Shown here: piece by piece, positions 1 to 10,645 of the stretch
Numbering within the stretch: the first letter of the stretch is position 1
How the letters are laid out: the number at the start of each line of letters is the position of its first letter
Assembly: GCA_013396655.1 (NCBI GenBank)
Contig: WBMV01004353.1
Span: forward strand, 1,206,418-1,270,417
From: Campylorhamphus procurvoides
Lineage: Eukaryota; Chordata; Aves; Passeriformes; Dendrocolaptidae
Length of the DNA: 64,000 nt
Reading direction: 5' to 3'
The notes under the pieces: model-generated
The model's input: only the letters and a program-made list of their open reading frames with translations
Database searches by the model: none
Told to the model about the DNA's origin: nothing
Position numbers and translations under genes: made by a program

Positions 1-884
1 CGTGGCAAGTCAAATCTCAGTGGTGAACATGGTGGCCAGTGGTCAGAGCCCATCCCTCCTGCCCTGCACCTGATGGCAGCCGATGGGGACATGTGGATGC
101 TGCCCAGCACCCACCTCCGCAGGGGCAACCTTTCTCCTTTACCTATATTTATCATTTCCTGCTGGGATTTCTGTCACCCAGCTCTCCAGTGCACCTCTTT
201 TCACTCTTTCCCAGATTTTTCCTGCACTCCTCAATAAAGGCTCCTGAGCTCCTTCATGCACCTGGGCTGCAGCAGCTCGGGGGAATGACTCCTCCCCAAA
301 TGCAGCTTTGTTTTCCACAGTGGCAAGGAGAACTGCAAATCCTACCTGATGCCTTCAGCCCTACAACCCTTGGAGAGGGAACAGCGGTGCTGAAACCACC
401 ATGCCTTCAGGCAGGTACATCACACTAATACTTATTTAGGGCAGAAAAATTCACTTTGCCAAGAAAGACCTGAATGTTCATGTTTCTGTTCAGAAGTAGG
501 GTTGCAAGAAGCCTCACCTACACCCAGGGCAGCCCACTTTGAGTCTGAATTCGATAGGGAAGCAAAGGATTCCCAGCTGACCAAACCCCCAGGTTATGAC
601 CAGAATGACAAAGCCTCTTTTGTTTTTAAAAATTTTTCCTTTCTCATTACCACATCAACAGGTACCTCATGGCTGATGTACAACTGCTGATGGAACACTA
701 TGCATATCACAGGCTTTTGGGAAGGGAGAGGTCCCTCACAGTGCCCAGGGGGTCCAGCAGCCCTGGCTGTGCCTGCCCCATGGGCTTCAAAGCCTGTTGT
801 GTCACGTGAGGAGCCCTGATTATAAGGGAGGCCTGGAGCTGGCCGTGGCTTTTGGCTGGTGCCTCATGCCAGGAAAACCCACAC

Positions 885-968
885 ACAAAAAACCAAAAAA
901 ACCCAAAAAAATCCAAAAAGAAAAGAAAAAAAAAAGAAAAAAAGGGAAAAAAATAAAGAAAATAAAAG
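885..968. repeat. A-rich low-complexity tract
   Basis: Runs of A broken by C, G and T, ending in AATAAAG-like triplets. It reads as a Phe-rich pseudo-protein on the opposite strand, which is an artefact of composition. It could be the tail of a degraded retroposon, but no body is recognisable next to it. Confidence 0.7.
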
Positions 969-1500
969 GCAGCCATGCAGTTTTCCAATGCCAACACAGC
1001 AGCCTCCAGTAAAGAGAGATATCAACATCGTGAGGGTTCCTGTGCTCCCCCAGCCCAATGGGGCTGGAGCAGATGGAGGGGCTGCCCTGCTGGGGAGTGT
1101 GACAGAGACAGCCCTGCTTCCCACTGCCCCATGCTGGCCTGGACTGCCTGGCCCAGGAAAGCAGTGAGCATGTGCCCAGCTTTGAGCTTAACATTTCATC
1201 AGGGCTTGGGAACAGAGAGTGCTGGTGGGAGGCGATTTTTAATGTAATTAAAGGGCTCCTGCTTCAGGCTGCCTGAAAAAAAGAAGTAGAAAACTGACTA
1301 TAAAAACACATATTTCACCCAAGATCCCTAAAAAGCACCAGGATAATTAACATGTGCCCAAGTGCCTTGTGCAGCCAGCACCTATGTTTAGCTCCTGGAG
1401 CGGGTGCTGCCTGGGCAGGCCACCAGCAGCAACAGCCTCACAGCACCATGCAGGGAGACCAGCAGGGAAGTCAGCCAACACATCCAAAATGTTTCCATTT

Positions 1501-1530
1501 GAATTTTTTTTTATTATTATTATTACTTTA
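1501..1530. repeat. T-rich / (ATT)n microsatellite
   Basis: A short T run followed by four ATT/TTA units. It is a simple repeat with no associated gene. Confidence 0.7.
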
Positions 1531-1753
1531 AAAAGCTTCACATCTCAGGACTAGAGCATTCTTCTTGGCCTCCTAGTGCTTTTGCAAGAACTTCATCTCT
1601 CTAAGGGCACAGGGCTTGGAGAGACAACACATTTGCCCAAAGAGGTACCTGTTATTAAAAGTGATTGCAGTCTCTGAAAGCTTTATGAAAATGATCTCAC
1701 CTTTGTAGCTAAGCAGCCAGAAATAAAACATGGAAAAGCTAATCTGCCTTCTG

Positions 1754-1832
1754 TGGATGGGACTTTGACCAACCTGGTCTAGTGGAAGGTGTCCCTTCCC
1801 AAGGCAGAGGGGCTGGAACTAGATAATCAGGT
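1754..1832 (+). mobile_element. CR1 LINE fragment (3' region)
   Basis: The segment contains the CR1 3'-end phrases CAACCTGGTCTAGTGGAAGG and CTGGAACTAGATAATC in the expected order. It lacks the terminal TTCTATGAT repeats, so it is truncated at both ends. It is an old, diverged non-LTR retroposon scrap on the plus strand. Confidence 0.75.
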
Positions 1833-3595
1833 GACAGCAGCAAAAGCCCTTTTTTCAGGAACAGGTTGAAATGACGAGGTAGGCATGCAGCATGCAGCCC
1901 ACATGTGATGGTTTCCCACCTGCACTCCCATCAGCTTTTTAACAGGTACAAGCACACCACTGTGTTGCTCACTACACACCCTGCTGAGTAAGCTGGGGGT
2001 CGGACATACAGCCTGCTGCCCAAACCCTGTATGGGCACATTGCTGCCCAAGCCCTGACACCACTGGTGGGGTTTGCACCAGCTCTGTGCTGCAGCTGGGT
2101 GGGCTTGCACCCAGCAAGGGCACTGTGTATGGTTTTGATGTACCCACCTGCGCCCCTGGGGACCTCACGGTCAGAGTGTCCCTGTCTGGCACAGGCTGAC
2201 ACGGCTCCCAGGTCCAAATTTAATTATTATTTTTGCAGGGTGGTAAATGAGCAGAGCAGCGTGCTCCTGTCCTGCCCGGGTCCACTGCGGGGCTGAGGCT
2301 GCGGTTGGGGCTGCACCGGACTATTTCCACGCCCTGGAGCTATTCTGGAGAGAAACCTCAGGGCCAAAAATAAGTAAAGAAAACAAAACCAAAAGGACAC
2401 TTCGAGCATGGTGGGGAGAGACCAAGGTCCTGCTGCAGCCAGGGAAAGGGGCACCTCTGCCATGCAGTTCAGTGGCCAGGACACCTCTGAAACATATGCA
2501 GGGGAACGCTCGAGGCAGAGCTTGCCTTGCCTTCCACCTCTCCCCACTTGCTGTCAGGGCCAGGAGCATGTGTGCCATGGCCACCACCTGGGGAGAGAAG
2601 TGATGAGCAAGAAGAGGGAGCAAGTGTAAGAATAAGGAATGCCCCTCTCTTTCCCCTTCCTCTCACAGCACAAACCCAAGTTCAAACCAACATCAGCTGG
2701 GCACACAGCTTATTTTTTTTGCCAACAGTTGATTTTAGAATAAAAGCATGAAGAGAGAATATATAAAATATACCACTTATCAACCTCAGCTATCAGTACA
2801 CAACCTTTATATATTGGCCCTCTGCAACCAAACATTTCATATGATTTTCCTTCTTTGAGCACAGATAGATAAAGGACATTAATTCTATTTACACGCCTGG
2901 CAAAATGCAGGCCAAGAGTAGCTCTACAATGTGAGCATTCTGAAGCACCCTGAACTCTGGGAACAGAAACCCAGCAAATCACTGAGGTGAGGTCACAGCT
3001 TTATCACAAACCCCAGCACTTGCTGCCACCCAGGATTCCACATGTTTGAGTAATATCTGCATATCAAATTTCATCTGTTTTTTTGCTTGTTTTGCTTTTT
3101 TCAGGAGCAAGAAGCTGCTCATCAGTCAGAATAAGTTACCAGGTCTGGTTCCTCCACCAGTCTGCAGCCTCCATCCACATGTGAGAGCTCTTTAACACAG
3201 CCACAGGAGAAAAAGCCAAATAAACCCCCCAAAAGGCCCCATTTTCAGGAGGAGGGCAGGCAGATAACCTGGGTTCATTGCAGAGGGATCAACCAACCAC
3301 CTGCACACCCAGCTCAGGAAATGAGCTCTCTAAAAAAGTTAAATCAGCGTCCCTGGACAGTCAAGCATCTGGAAGGCAAGGAGCCATGCTGCTCCTGTGC
3401 CACACTAGTGATGGCTGCTGATCTCTCCACCACTGCAAACCCTGCTTAGACCTGGAAAAAACCACTGAGCCTGGGATTAAAAAGGTGCCATTTTCAGCAG
3501 AGTGTGCTGCATGCATCAGCAGGAATTGCTGCACTTGCACTGGTTGTCATTTTGTACATACATGAGTTGTACAAAACTAGCATATGTACCTTCAT

Positions 3596-3728
3596 ATCAC
3601 AGAATCACAAAACGGTTTGGGTCGGAAGGGCCCTTAAAGATCATCTAATTCCAATCCACCAGCCACAGGCAGGGACACCTTCCGCTAGACCAGGTTGCTC
3701 AAAGCCTTGTCCAAACTGGCTTATATAC
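3596..3728 (-). mobile_element. CR1 LINE 3' end, reverse orientation
   Basis: This reads as the reverse complement of a CR1 3' terminus: CACAGAATCAC, GGTTTGGGTCGGAAGGGCCC, then AAAGATCATCTAATTCC and the GACCAGGTTGCTCAAAGCC motif. The copy is 5' truncated, as is usual for CR1. Confidence 0.9.
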
Positions 3729-4524
3729 ACAGGGAAGTACGAGTCTCTTGCAAACACTACCTTAGCAGTCAGACACTCATTTTATTTTTGAAAAAGGTGG
3801 CTTTGGAAGTTTTCACAGTATCATGAACCTACTTTTTGCTCTGCAGGTGAAACAGCAACAGGCCTAGGACAGAAAGGGCAGGTGTTGCCTCCACTCCCCA
3901 GGAGCAGGTTCAGCTCCTGTATTCAGTAACCTGATGCCTTCTGCTAGAATGCAACACCAGCTCTTTGCAGCTTTGCATTTCAGGGTGTGAAAGCTAAAAA
4001 ACCTGAACTGAGCAAGCCAACCACTTGCTCACTCTGCAAGCTTTAAGATCTCCATTATGAGTTAGGGGGTGCATTACAGATGGATGCTAATGCTTGAACT
4101 TTATTTGTACCATCCTGTGGTGCTCAACTCCTTGGGGCAGTGCTGGGGGGACCACAAAACTCCCAGGACATGGCTGAGCTGGGGGAGGAAAGTTATTTTC
4201 CATTGAAGTGCTCAGCAGCAAAGGCAGCTGGAAAAAAAATTTCCATAGAGCATTCAAAAGTTTTGTAATATTTTGGTGTTTCATTGAGATCAGAAGCTAT
4301 TTTCTCATGGTCAAGATATTTCTTTTGTTCAGATTGATGGCCATGGCAATTCCGTCAGAGGTTTCTCCGCCACTTTGAAAAGGGCAGAGAAATGTAATAA
4401 AACTTTCCCAGCCCCATTGAGTGCTTGGCAAGGAGTGGTTCCCATCACACAATTCTGTCACAGCGGCCACAGAGGAGACAATCACATCAGACCTGAAGGG
4501 AGTCTAGAAGATGAAAAGAAACCT

Positions 4525-4806
4525 CTTATCAGACAACGTAGTGCCAGGACAAGGGGGAATGGCTTCAAACTTAAAGAGAGTAAGTTTAGATTGCATATGA
4601 GGAAGAAATCCTTTATCGTGAGGTGGTGAAGCATTGGAACAGGTTGCCCAGAGAAGTTGTGGATGCCCCATTCTTGGATATGTTCAAGACCAAGCAGGCT
4701 CTGAACAGCCTAATCAAGAAACAACTGTCTCTGCCCATGACAGGGGGTTGGAACTAGATGATTTTAAGGTCCCTTCCAACCCAGGCCATTCTATGATCCT
4801 ATGATT
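4525..4806 (+). mobile_element. CR1 LINE 3' end
   Basis: Plus-strand CR1 tail with the familiar sequence of motifs: GACAAGGGGGAATGGCTTCA, GGAACAGGTTGCCCAGAGAA, GGGGGTTGGAACTAGATGAT and the terminal CTATGATCCTATGATT repeat. The copy is about 280 bases long and 5' truncated. One internal part resembling the last coding and 3' UTR segment is rearranged relative to the usual form. Confidence 0.92.
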
Positions 4807-5529
4807 GTTTCTTCCACAGATATTCCGACTTTGCTAAAGACAAACGTGGGCCAAGGAGAAGCCCTGCAGCTAGCTGTGGCACTCAGCTCACCATGGGAAG
4901 TCCAGGACATTTGCCTGCACTGTCAAAAAAGCCACTTCTGGATGGAAAGGTGGTCTGTGATCTGCAAGGGTATCTCTGTTTCTCCCACCAAAGCCTGGAG
5001 AATAAAGGTGTTAAATAAATGCAGCTTGTGTGCCATGTCTGTCCCAGGTCCAGCTGCCACAGCTCAGCACTGCTGCCTCCCACCCTGTCTGTCACACCAG
5101 CTACTTATTAAATATAGACCTTTTTCTTCTTGGAAAGGACAAAAAAAGAGAAAAAATAAACATGAAACCTTTCTTTTAAGATGATGCAAACTTATGTTTT
5201 CACAACCCCAAATGCATCCAAAAATACCTGCTTTAAATCCCAGTGCTGATTCCTGGGTAAATCACTGCGTTCAGCATTACAGGCCACCCCCAACGCATGA
5301 AAAATGTCATGTGGGTGGATAAGAAAAGCATACATTGATGTGGGCGTTTTTTTGTCCTTGCCTAACCCATGGGGCAAACTGACCCTTACAACTTCATCGC
5401 ATAATCATCCCAAAACTGGAGGCAGGAACATCTCCAGTGATGGTAGAACCTGTGACTGACCTTTCTAGCTGCTTTTCCTGCCTGTCCAACAGCAGGGAGT
5501 AGGTGCACTCCCCTCCGATGTTCATTCCC

Positions 5530-6650
5530 CTCTGATGAACAGACACGTGCCGCAAAAACCAGACACGTGGACTGCTAAAAATGCCTTAAAATTTGGTCAT
5601 GGTCTCTGTGTCCATCCAAAGCCTCACCCTGTGAAGCGCTGCCCATCATCAGGGCGCTCCAGATGTCAAGCAGGGTGGGGTGGCCCTGCTTGCAGAGGGA
5701 CGAACAGCATTCTACAGGGACAGCCCGGTGCCACCAGTGTCCTTGCAGCCACACACTGGGCACATCCCTGCGTGGGGCCAAGAAGAGCAGCCCCCTCCTC
5801 AAGAGGTTTGCCCAGGGAAGGGCTGAGCCCGCCCGCCCCGAGGTGCCCGGGAGGGAGGGAGGGATGGACCGTGGGAAGCCTGCTGGCAGGACCGGCGGGC
5901 AGCAGCCAGCTCTGGCACCGGCTCCCCCGGCTCTGGGGAGCAGCCAGGCAGCGGGAGGCAGATTTTGGGCGCTGCTGGCAGGGACTGCAGCACGTCCCTG
6001 GGGAGGCACGTGTAGGGGAGCACAGACGGCTGCCCCTCAGCTCAGTGTGCTGTATGCCCTCTTGGCAAGGTACTCCCGGCTCAGGCCAAACCCGAATCAA
6101 CCCGGTTTTATTTTCCATGCATGAAACGAGGAGGACAGGGTTCGCCGTCGCCTCCCCAGCGGTGCCGAGCTGCTGCTCACCCCAGCATCGCTCCCACAGC
6201 GATGAGGACGGACACGGGGTCACGCACAGACTGTAAGGACTGTCTCCATCATCCCGCTCCCTGGCTGATCTGCGTGGCACTCCTCGGTTTCCTGAAGGGA
6301 TCCGAGAAAACCCCTCCCAGTCCCCACTCCCACCCGCACCAGTTGTCCCCACGCAACCATCACCTCTGGTGGCCCCTCCCTGTGGCAGAGCCGGCACCCA
6401 GAATGTCCCCGCTGCCTGGGCAGCAGCACCGCTTGCTGGACACGGGAGAGCTCACAGCAGCGCCCTGCCCTGCCCTGCCCTGCAGCAAACACGGCGCTAC
6501 TACAACTTTAAACCGAGGCGACAGCCCTTTCTGCACCTCTGGGCTTGCAGCCAAACCCGTGCTCTCTGTGTTTCACCCCAGCGATGGGGCTGCGCATCAG
6601 CATTTTGGTACCCATGACGCTAACAGGCGTCGTCACCGTCACAGCATCCC
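5530..6650. other. GC-rich patch in the intergenic region
   Basis: A stretch visibly richer in G, C and CpG than its surroundings, most strongly at about 5820-6020. Overlapping open frames run through it on both strands, as expected when stop codons are rare because of composition. None shows splice signals, a start context or a family match. It could be a CpG-island-like regulatory element or simply a GC-rich isochore feature. Confidence 0.35.
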
Positions 6651-7741
6651 CAGCTACTCACACAACTGATGCAAGGGGTCCAAAAAATAAGGGGCAATTC
6701 ATGGTCCAGGTGTTCACTGTGAAGTGGAAACCAATGGGGTGGAGGAGGAAGGGTCAGGAAAGAGGCTCATTCCCAGGGCAGCAGCATGGGGAAGCTGGAA
6801 TTTTCAGAGCTGACCTCATACAGAAGTAAAGAAAGGTTACGCAGGGTGAAAATTAAAAGATAATTTCCACTAAAACCAGGAGCTGTTCTGCTCCCAGCAT
6901 TCATGGTGGTGGAAAGAGGCTACAAATTGTGTGCTTCTGTCATAAGCAGTAAAGAAACTGTTTCATTTCTTTACTGGTTTTGAATTCACTATTACAATAC
7001 CCAGCAATGACACCCTTGATCCCAGGCAGCTCAAGGGCATCTACCCACTCACATTGGCCCCTTGGGGACTGTCCCCTGCAGAGCCACAGCTCCATGTTGT
7101 AAAACTGCACAGCTACACAACAGCCTGTGGCTTCAGCTGTCAGCATCAGTGCCCACATTGCACAGCTCATCACACACACGTGAACAAGGAGGAAGGGCCT
7201 GAGTGGGATTTTAAATAAAGAATGTGCTGTTTACTTGCTTGCTGGTAGCAGAAAAAAACAACATAGAAGGCACATGATTACACCTTTTCCCTGCTCCTCT
7301 GCATTTCTGCCACGAGGGACCTTGTACCAAGGGGCCACCATGGGCACCCAGAGCCAGTGGTCTGGGAGAGTCCTCATGCCCTGGGAGATCTTCCCAGCAC
7401 CTCATGAAGAGCAGCACAACCCTTGCTCACCCTGCAGCAGTGATGGCCAAGATATAGCAAAGCCCCAGGCCCAGCTCGTTGGGGTCATTGGCCAGATTTT
7501 CTACCCCACTTTGGGATTGCCTAGGGGCAGGCATTGCCTTTGGGGTGCCTGGAAATACTGGGGTGGGAACACCCTCAGCCTTTGGTTTCCCCCTCACCCT
7601 TGCATGCTGTATCCCCATGCAAACAGTCTCCCCTTTGCCCCCCACTTCCTCCAATCCATCCCCAAATCACAGCACACAACTTCCTTCCCAGGAGAGAAAA
7701 ACAGCAACACCTCAAGGCACACTACTGTGGAGTTTGGTGGT

Positions 7742-7747
7742 TTTAAT
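7742..7747 (-). terminator. Candidate DMP1 poly(A) signal (ATTAAA)
   Basis: On the minus strand this reads ATTAAA, about 550 bases past the DMP1 stop codon and followed by an A-rich stretch. The DNA between the stop and this point has no other clear AATAAA on the minus strand, so I take it as the likely end of the DMP1 transcript. RNA reads are needed to confirm. Confidence 0.4.
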
Positions 7748-8292
7748 GGTGATTAAAGAAATCAACGGGGTACATTTCAGCTTTGAAAATACAAGTGAAA
7801 AAAAGGATACAATATAATGTTTTCTGTACATTTCTTACAAAATATTACATACATCCCATCCTGAAGTGGTACATCACACCCTACTGCACCCATGTACCAC
7901 GTGCGCACACCAGCTGTAGCTTTTCCTTTTTGTGTGCAGGACACAGAGCTAATGGAAAGCTCCAGCTGGAGTCTGTGCAGGCAGTTTTAGGGCAGTGGTA
8001 GGTAAATACAAGGGCTGAACACAGGGACTTTTCTGCCCAGTACACCCAGAAGTGCCAAGCCACCACTGTGCCCTTGGGACAAGTGGGCAACATTACTCTT
8101 TTGGCACTCACAGGTTGCAGCTGCTCTCCACTTTGATACAGAAAATGCCTTTTCTTGCTGTGGTTTGGTGTTTTCCCTGTACCTGGCATCACCTACCACT
8201 TCACACCCTGTGCAGCGTGCCCAGGTCTAGTAGACCTGGCGAACCCGACTCCATTTTAACCACAGCATCTTCTTGAGAAGAAGTCAACCAGG

Positions 8293-9549
8293 CTATATAT
8301 CANAGTACCCATCCTGGCAGTCATTGTCATCGTAGTCAGCAGCAGGTTTGTTGCGGAGGGCACTCAGACGCCGCTTGAGGCTCCCGCTCTCCAGGCTCTG
8401 CAGCGAGCTGTCATCCCCATGGCTGCTGGACTCGCGGCTGGCATTCTCCTGGGAGTGGCTCTCCTCATCCTCATCCTCCTGGGACTCACTGTTGTCGCTC
8501 TCTGGGGACCTGCTGTCCTCGCCTGTGTTGTCCTCTGGGCTGCTGTCATCCTCTGGGGATGCGCTCTGGCTCTCGGCTGATGTGCTTGGCACAGAGTCAG
8601 AATCATTCTCATCCTCCCGTGACTCCTCCACTGTGTCTTCTGTGGACTGGGTCTGGTCATCGTCATCTTCCCTGGACTTACTCTGGTCGTCCTCTCCTTC
8701 CCTGGACTCACTGTCAGGCATGGACGGCACACCCCTGTCCTCGGCAGACTCCCAGTCCTCCTGCCCTTCCCAGGTCCGGCTGCTGCTGTGCTCGTTCAGT
8801 GTGTTCACCACATCTGGGAACTCCCGAGGCTCTTCATCCGACTGCTCATCAGTGCCCTCCCTAGACTCGCTGTCCTCATCCTCCCTGGAGGGGCTGTCCT
8901 CCCCCTCCCCATCCTCCCTGGAGTGGCTGGAGCTTTTTTCCTCTGATTGACTGTCAACAGGCTCTTCTGACTGACTATTGTCCTCCACAGAGGGGCTGTC
9001 CTCTCCAGAGTCAGCATCCTCTACCTCTGGGGACCTACTGTCACCCTCCTCCCAGCGGTGGGAGTCAGCCCCCAGGCCACGGTGGCCAGCATGGCGCACC
9101 TTGTAGCTGCTGCCCCAGCTGTCGAAGGCAGAGGGGTCATCACCCTGCATGGCTTCGTCCTCGAAGTCATAGCTCTCCTCCTCCTGGCTGCTGCTGCTGG
9201 CCCCTCCCCGCCTGTAGGTTCGCCCATACCAGCTGCCCCCATAGCTCCTGTAGCGCCGGTGGTCTGCCCCGGTGCTCTCGCTGCTGCTGCTGCTGCTGCT
9301 GTCGCCATGCCCTCTGCCAGCCCCGGCATCCCCACGACCGGCATCCTGCTCCTGTTCACCTGCCCCATCGGCACCAGCTATGTAAGTCGGACCTTCACCC
9401 CTCTCCTCTTCCCCGTTCTCATCAAAGGTGTCGTCCCCACTGTCGTCCTCCTCGTCCAGGAACCCACCAGCGTGGGGGGGAAGTGCATTGACTGCAGTGC
9501 CATACTGGTCTCCATTGTCACCATCATCAGCATCACGTGCGTCCCCCTC
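8293..9549 (-). CDS. DMP1: DMP1 last coding exon (large acidic exon)
   Basis: The acceptor is CACCTCCATAG just above 9549, and the frame stays open for 418 codons to a TAG at 8293-8295. No Met occurs in the first 133 codons, so a Met-based gene call would wrongly start at 9150. The exon encodes residues 119-536: the acidic N-terminal part with DSGDDTF, the RGD, poly-Ser, MQGDDP, and the phosphoserine-rich C-terminal half with the conserved end. Confidence 0.95.
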   Translation of the reverse strand, partial: EGDARDADDGDNGDQYGTAVNALPPHAGGFLDEEDDSGDDTFDENGEEERGEGPTYIAGADGAGEQEQDAGRGDAGAGRGHGDSSSSSSSESTGADHRRYRSYGGSWYGRTYRRGGASSSSQEEESYDFEDEAMQGDDPSAFDSWGSSYKVRHAGHRGLGADSHRWEEGDSRSPEVEDADSGEDSPSVEDNSQSEEPVDSQSEEKSSSHSREDGEGEDSPSREDEDSESREGTDEQSDEEPREFPDVVNTLNEHSSSRTWEGQEDWESAEDRGVPSMPDSESREGEDDQSKSREDDDDQTQSTEDTVEESREDENDSDSVPSTSAESQSASPEDDSSPEDNTGEDSRSPESDNSESQEDEDEESHSQENASRESSSHGDDSSLQSLESGSLKRRLSALRNKPAADYDDNDCQDGYXDI

Positions 9550-10645
9550 CTATGGAGGTGACAAACAGAGATGAATGCTAAGGCTTGCAGGTTGCAGGCA
9601 CTATCAGCACTGCTCACTGCACAGGCCGAGCACAGCCTTGACCAGTGCCAGATTTGGGGCCAAAGGAGCTTTCCTGGCAGAGCAAAACATGCCTCTCCAC
9701 TCACTCACCAGGAAACCAAGGTGGTTCCCATTGTGGGCACTTGGATCCCCGTGGTCCACCTGATTCATGTGCTGAGCTGGCCCAACTCTGTCTCCTTTGT
9801 CTCGGCCACTGTGCTCGCCCAGCTCCTCATCCACAGCATTCCCACCCATCAGGTCTCTGGCAAGGGCATTGTCCCTGCTCTCCAAACCAGCAGGAGGATG
9901 TCTGCCATCTCCACCATCAAGGAGGTTGTCCAGCTTGTTGACATAATCTTCATTTGCTGTGCCCTGGAGGCAAAATATGACATGGTGTTTTGGTTTTTAA
10001 ACACCAACCACAACATATTTTTACTATGGCTGCTGCTTCTGTAGGACATCATTCCTAAGATGTGCAAGTGCCCAAGCCTTTTTATTGTTTGCACCTCCAC
10101 CCTTCAACTATTTCTGCTGATACAGAAAAAAGGTAGCCACCACCAGAGGGGCAACTCAGAAAAGCCCAAACTGTGACTGTTCAGAGCACAGAAACTCCTT
10201 TTTCAGGGCCAACAGAGCAGAAGGCATCAGGTAAACTGAGAACATGCTCAGCAAGGCAAGTCAAAATGAGGGGAAACCAGCCCAGCTTGAAAAGACCAAG
10301 TAGATGGGCAAAGCTCAAAGATCTGCAGAAGCAGCAGCTCCCCTCCCAGGTCGCTGGTCCAAGGATGTTTGCCCAGGGCTGGCTCCCCATCCCACACTTG
10401 CTTCACAAGTGGCTGCTGTCTGTGGGACTGGGGCACCCCTGACTTACCTCCTGCTGGGCACTGGGGTGGGCAGGCTCATGGCCAGGCACCTAAACACATC
10501 CAGAAGACATTTGATTAGTCACCACTGCACCATGGGTGCGCAAAACCAGTGGGGTTTGGGGTGGAGTATCAGGCCAGTGTGTACTTACGGGGTGAGCACG
10601 GGCCACGGCCCAGAGGAGCAGCACCAGAAATGCAGCCACCCTCAT
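8293..10645 (-). CDS. DMP1: Dentin matrix acidic phosphoprotein 1 (four coding exons)
   Basis: Secreted acidic phosphoprotein of the SIBLING family. It binds calcium and hydroxyapatite in bone matrix and acts in osteocyte mineralisation and phosphate control. Coding exons in transcript order are 10645-10589, 10489-10448, 9963-9709 and 9549-8293, all joined in phase 0, giving 536 codons. Residues 1-17 are a signal peptide (MRVAAFLVLLLWAVARA). The last exon carries most of the protein. It contains DDSGDDTF near residue 155, an RGD at 190-192, a seven-serine run, the MQGDDP motif at 252-257, and then a long Ser/Glu/Asp region full of S-x-E kinase sites. The C-terminus has NKP followed by DDNDCQDGY, as in mammals. 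The human protein is 513 residues, so the size fits. One ambiguous base (8303) lies two codons before the stop. Family identity is certain; a missed tiny phase-0 exon cannot be excluded. Confidence 0.95.
8303..8303. other. Ambiguous base (N) in DMP1 penultimate codons
   Basis: The N makes the third-from-last sense codon TNT on the minus strand. Mammalian DMP1 ends at ...DCQDGY, whereas here the frame runs on for X-D-I before TAG. No value of N can create a stop in TNT, so the extension is real unless the spot also hides an indel. Confidence 0.95.
9709..9963 (-). CDS. DMP1: DMP1 third coding exon
   Basis: 255 bases, 85 codons, phase 0 at both ends. The acceptor is GCCTCCAG and the donor is CTG|GTGAGT. 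It encodes residues 34-118, beginning GTANEDYVNKLDN and ending NHLGFL. It is acidic and Gly/Asn-rich, with no close mammalian counterpart that I can align by eye. Confidence 0.88.
10448..10489 (-). CDS. DMP1: DMP1 second coding exon (42 nt)
   Basis: A 14-codon exon, VPGHEPAHPSAQQE, bounded by TTTAG on the 5' side and GAG|GTAAGT on the 3' side, phase 0 at both ends. Short phase-0 exons after the signal-peptide exon are typical of SIBLING genes. It is too short to be found by open-frame scanning. Confidence 0.85.
10589..10645 (-). CDS. DMP1: DMP1 first coding exon (signal peptide)
   Basis: ATG at 10645-10643 opens MRVAAFLVLLLWAVARAHP, then the donor CCC|GTAAGT. The hydrophobic core and the Ala-Arg-Ala end make a clear signal peptide. 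A CACAG acceptor lies 14 bases upstream of the ATG (exon from about 10659), so at least one noncoding exon precedes it. Confidence 0.93.

Larger units (their letters stand above)
1..7720. other. Intergenic region left of DMP1
   Basis: No coding exon could be supported here on either strand. In other amniotes the next gene beyond the DMP1 3' end is IBSP on the same strand. I looked for a minus-strand signal-peptide exon and for acidic, Tyr-rich IBSP-type coding and found none, so IBSP probably lies further left. The stretch holds three CR1 fragments, an A-rich tract and a GC-rich patch, listed separately. The open frames here are short, lack splice-flanked structure and match no family I know. 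Confidence 0.6.

Noticed and set aside
707..1194. Phe-rich 'membrane-protein-like' reading frames on the minus strand
   Set aside because: They are translations of the A-rich tract at 885-968; no splice sites, start context or family match.
5535..6397. Long overlapping open frames (over 230 codons) on both strands
   Set aside because: Produced by the GC-rich patch where stops are scarce; composition is Pro/Gly/Arg/Ala-rich, with no family similarity and no exon boundaries.
1..7700. IBSP exons on the minus strand
   Set aside because: Expected next in the cluster, but no signal-peptide exon, poly-Glu exon or Tyr-rich C-terminus could be found.
8348..8950. 200-codon plus-strand frame, Ser/Leu-rich
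   Set aside because: It is the antisense shadow of the Ser/Asp/Glu coding exon of DMP1.
9058..9561. 167-codon plus-strand frame
   Set aside because: Antisense of the DMP1 last exon; the minus frame has the signal peptide, splice sites and family motifs.
9378..9704. Minus-strand frame continuing from DMP1 intron into exon in another phase
   Set aside because: It ignores the CATAG acceptor and is out of phase with the DMP1 frame, which is open through the whole exon.
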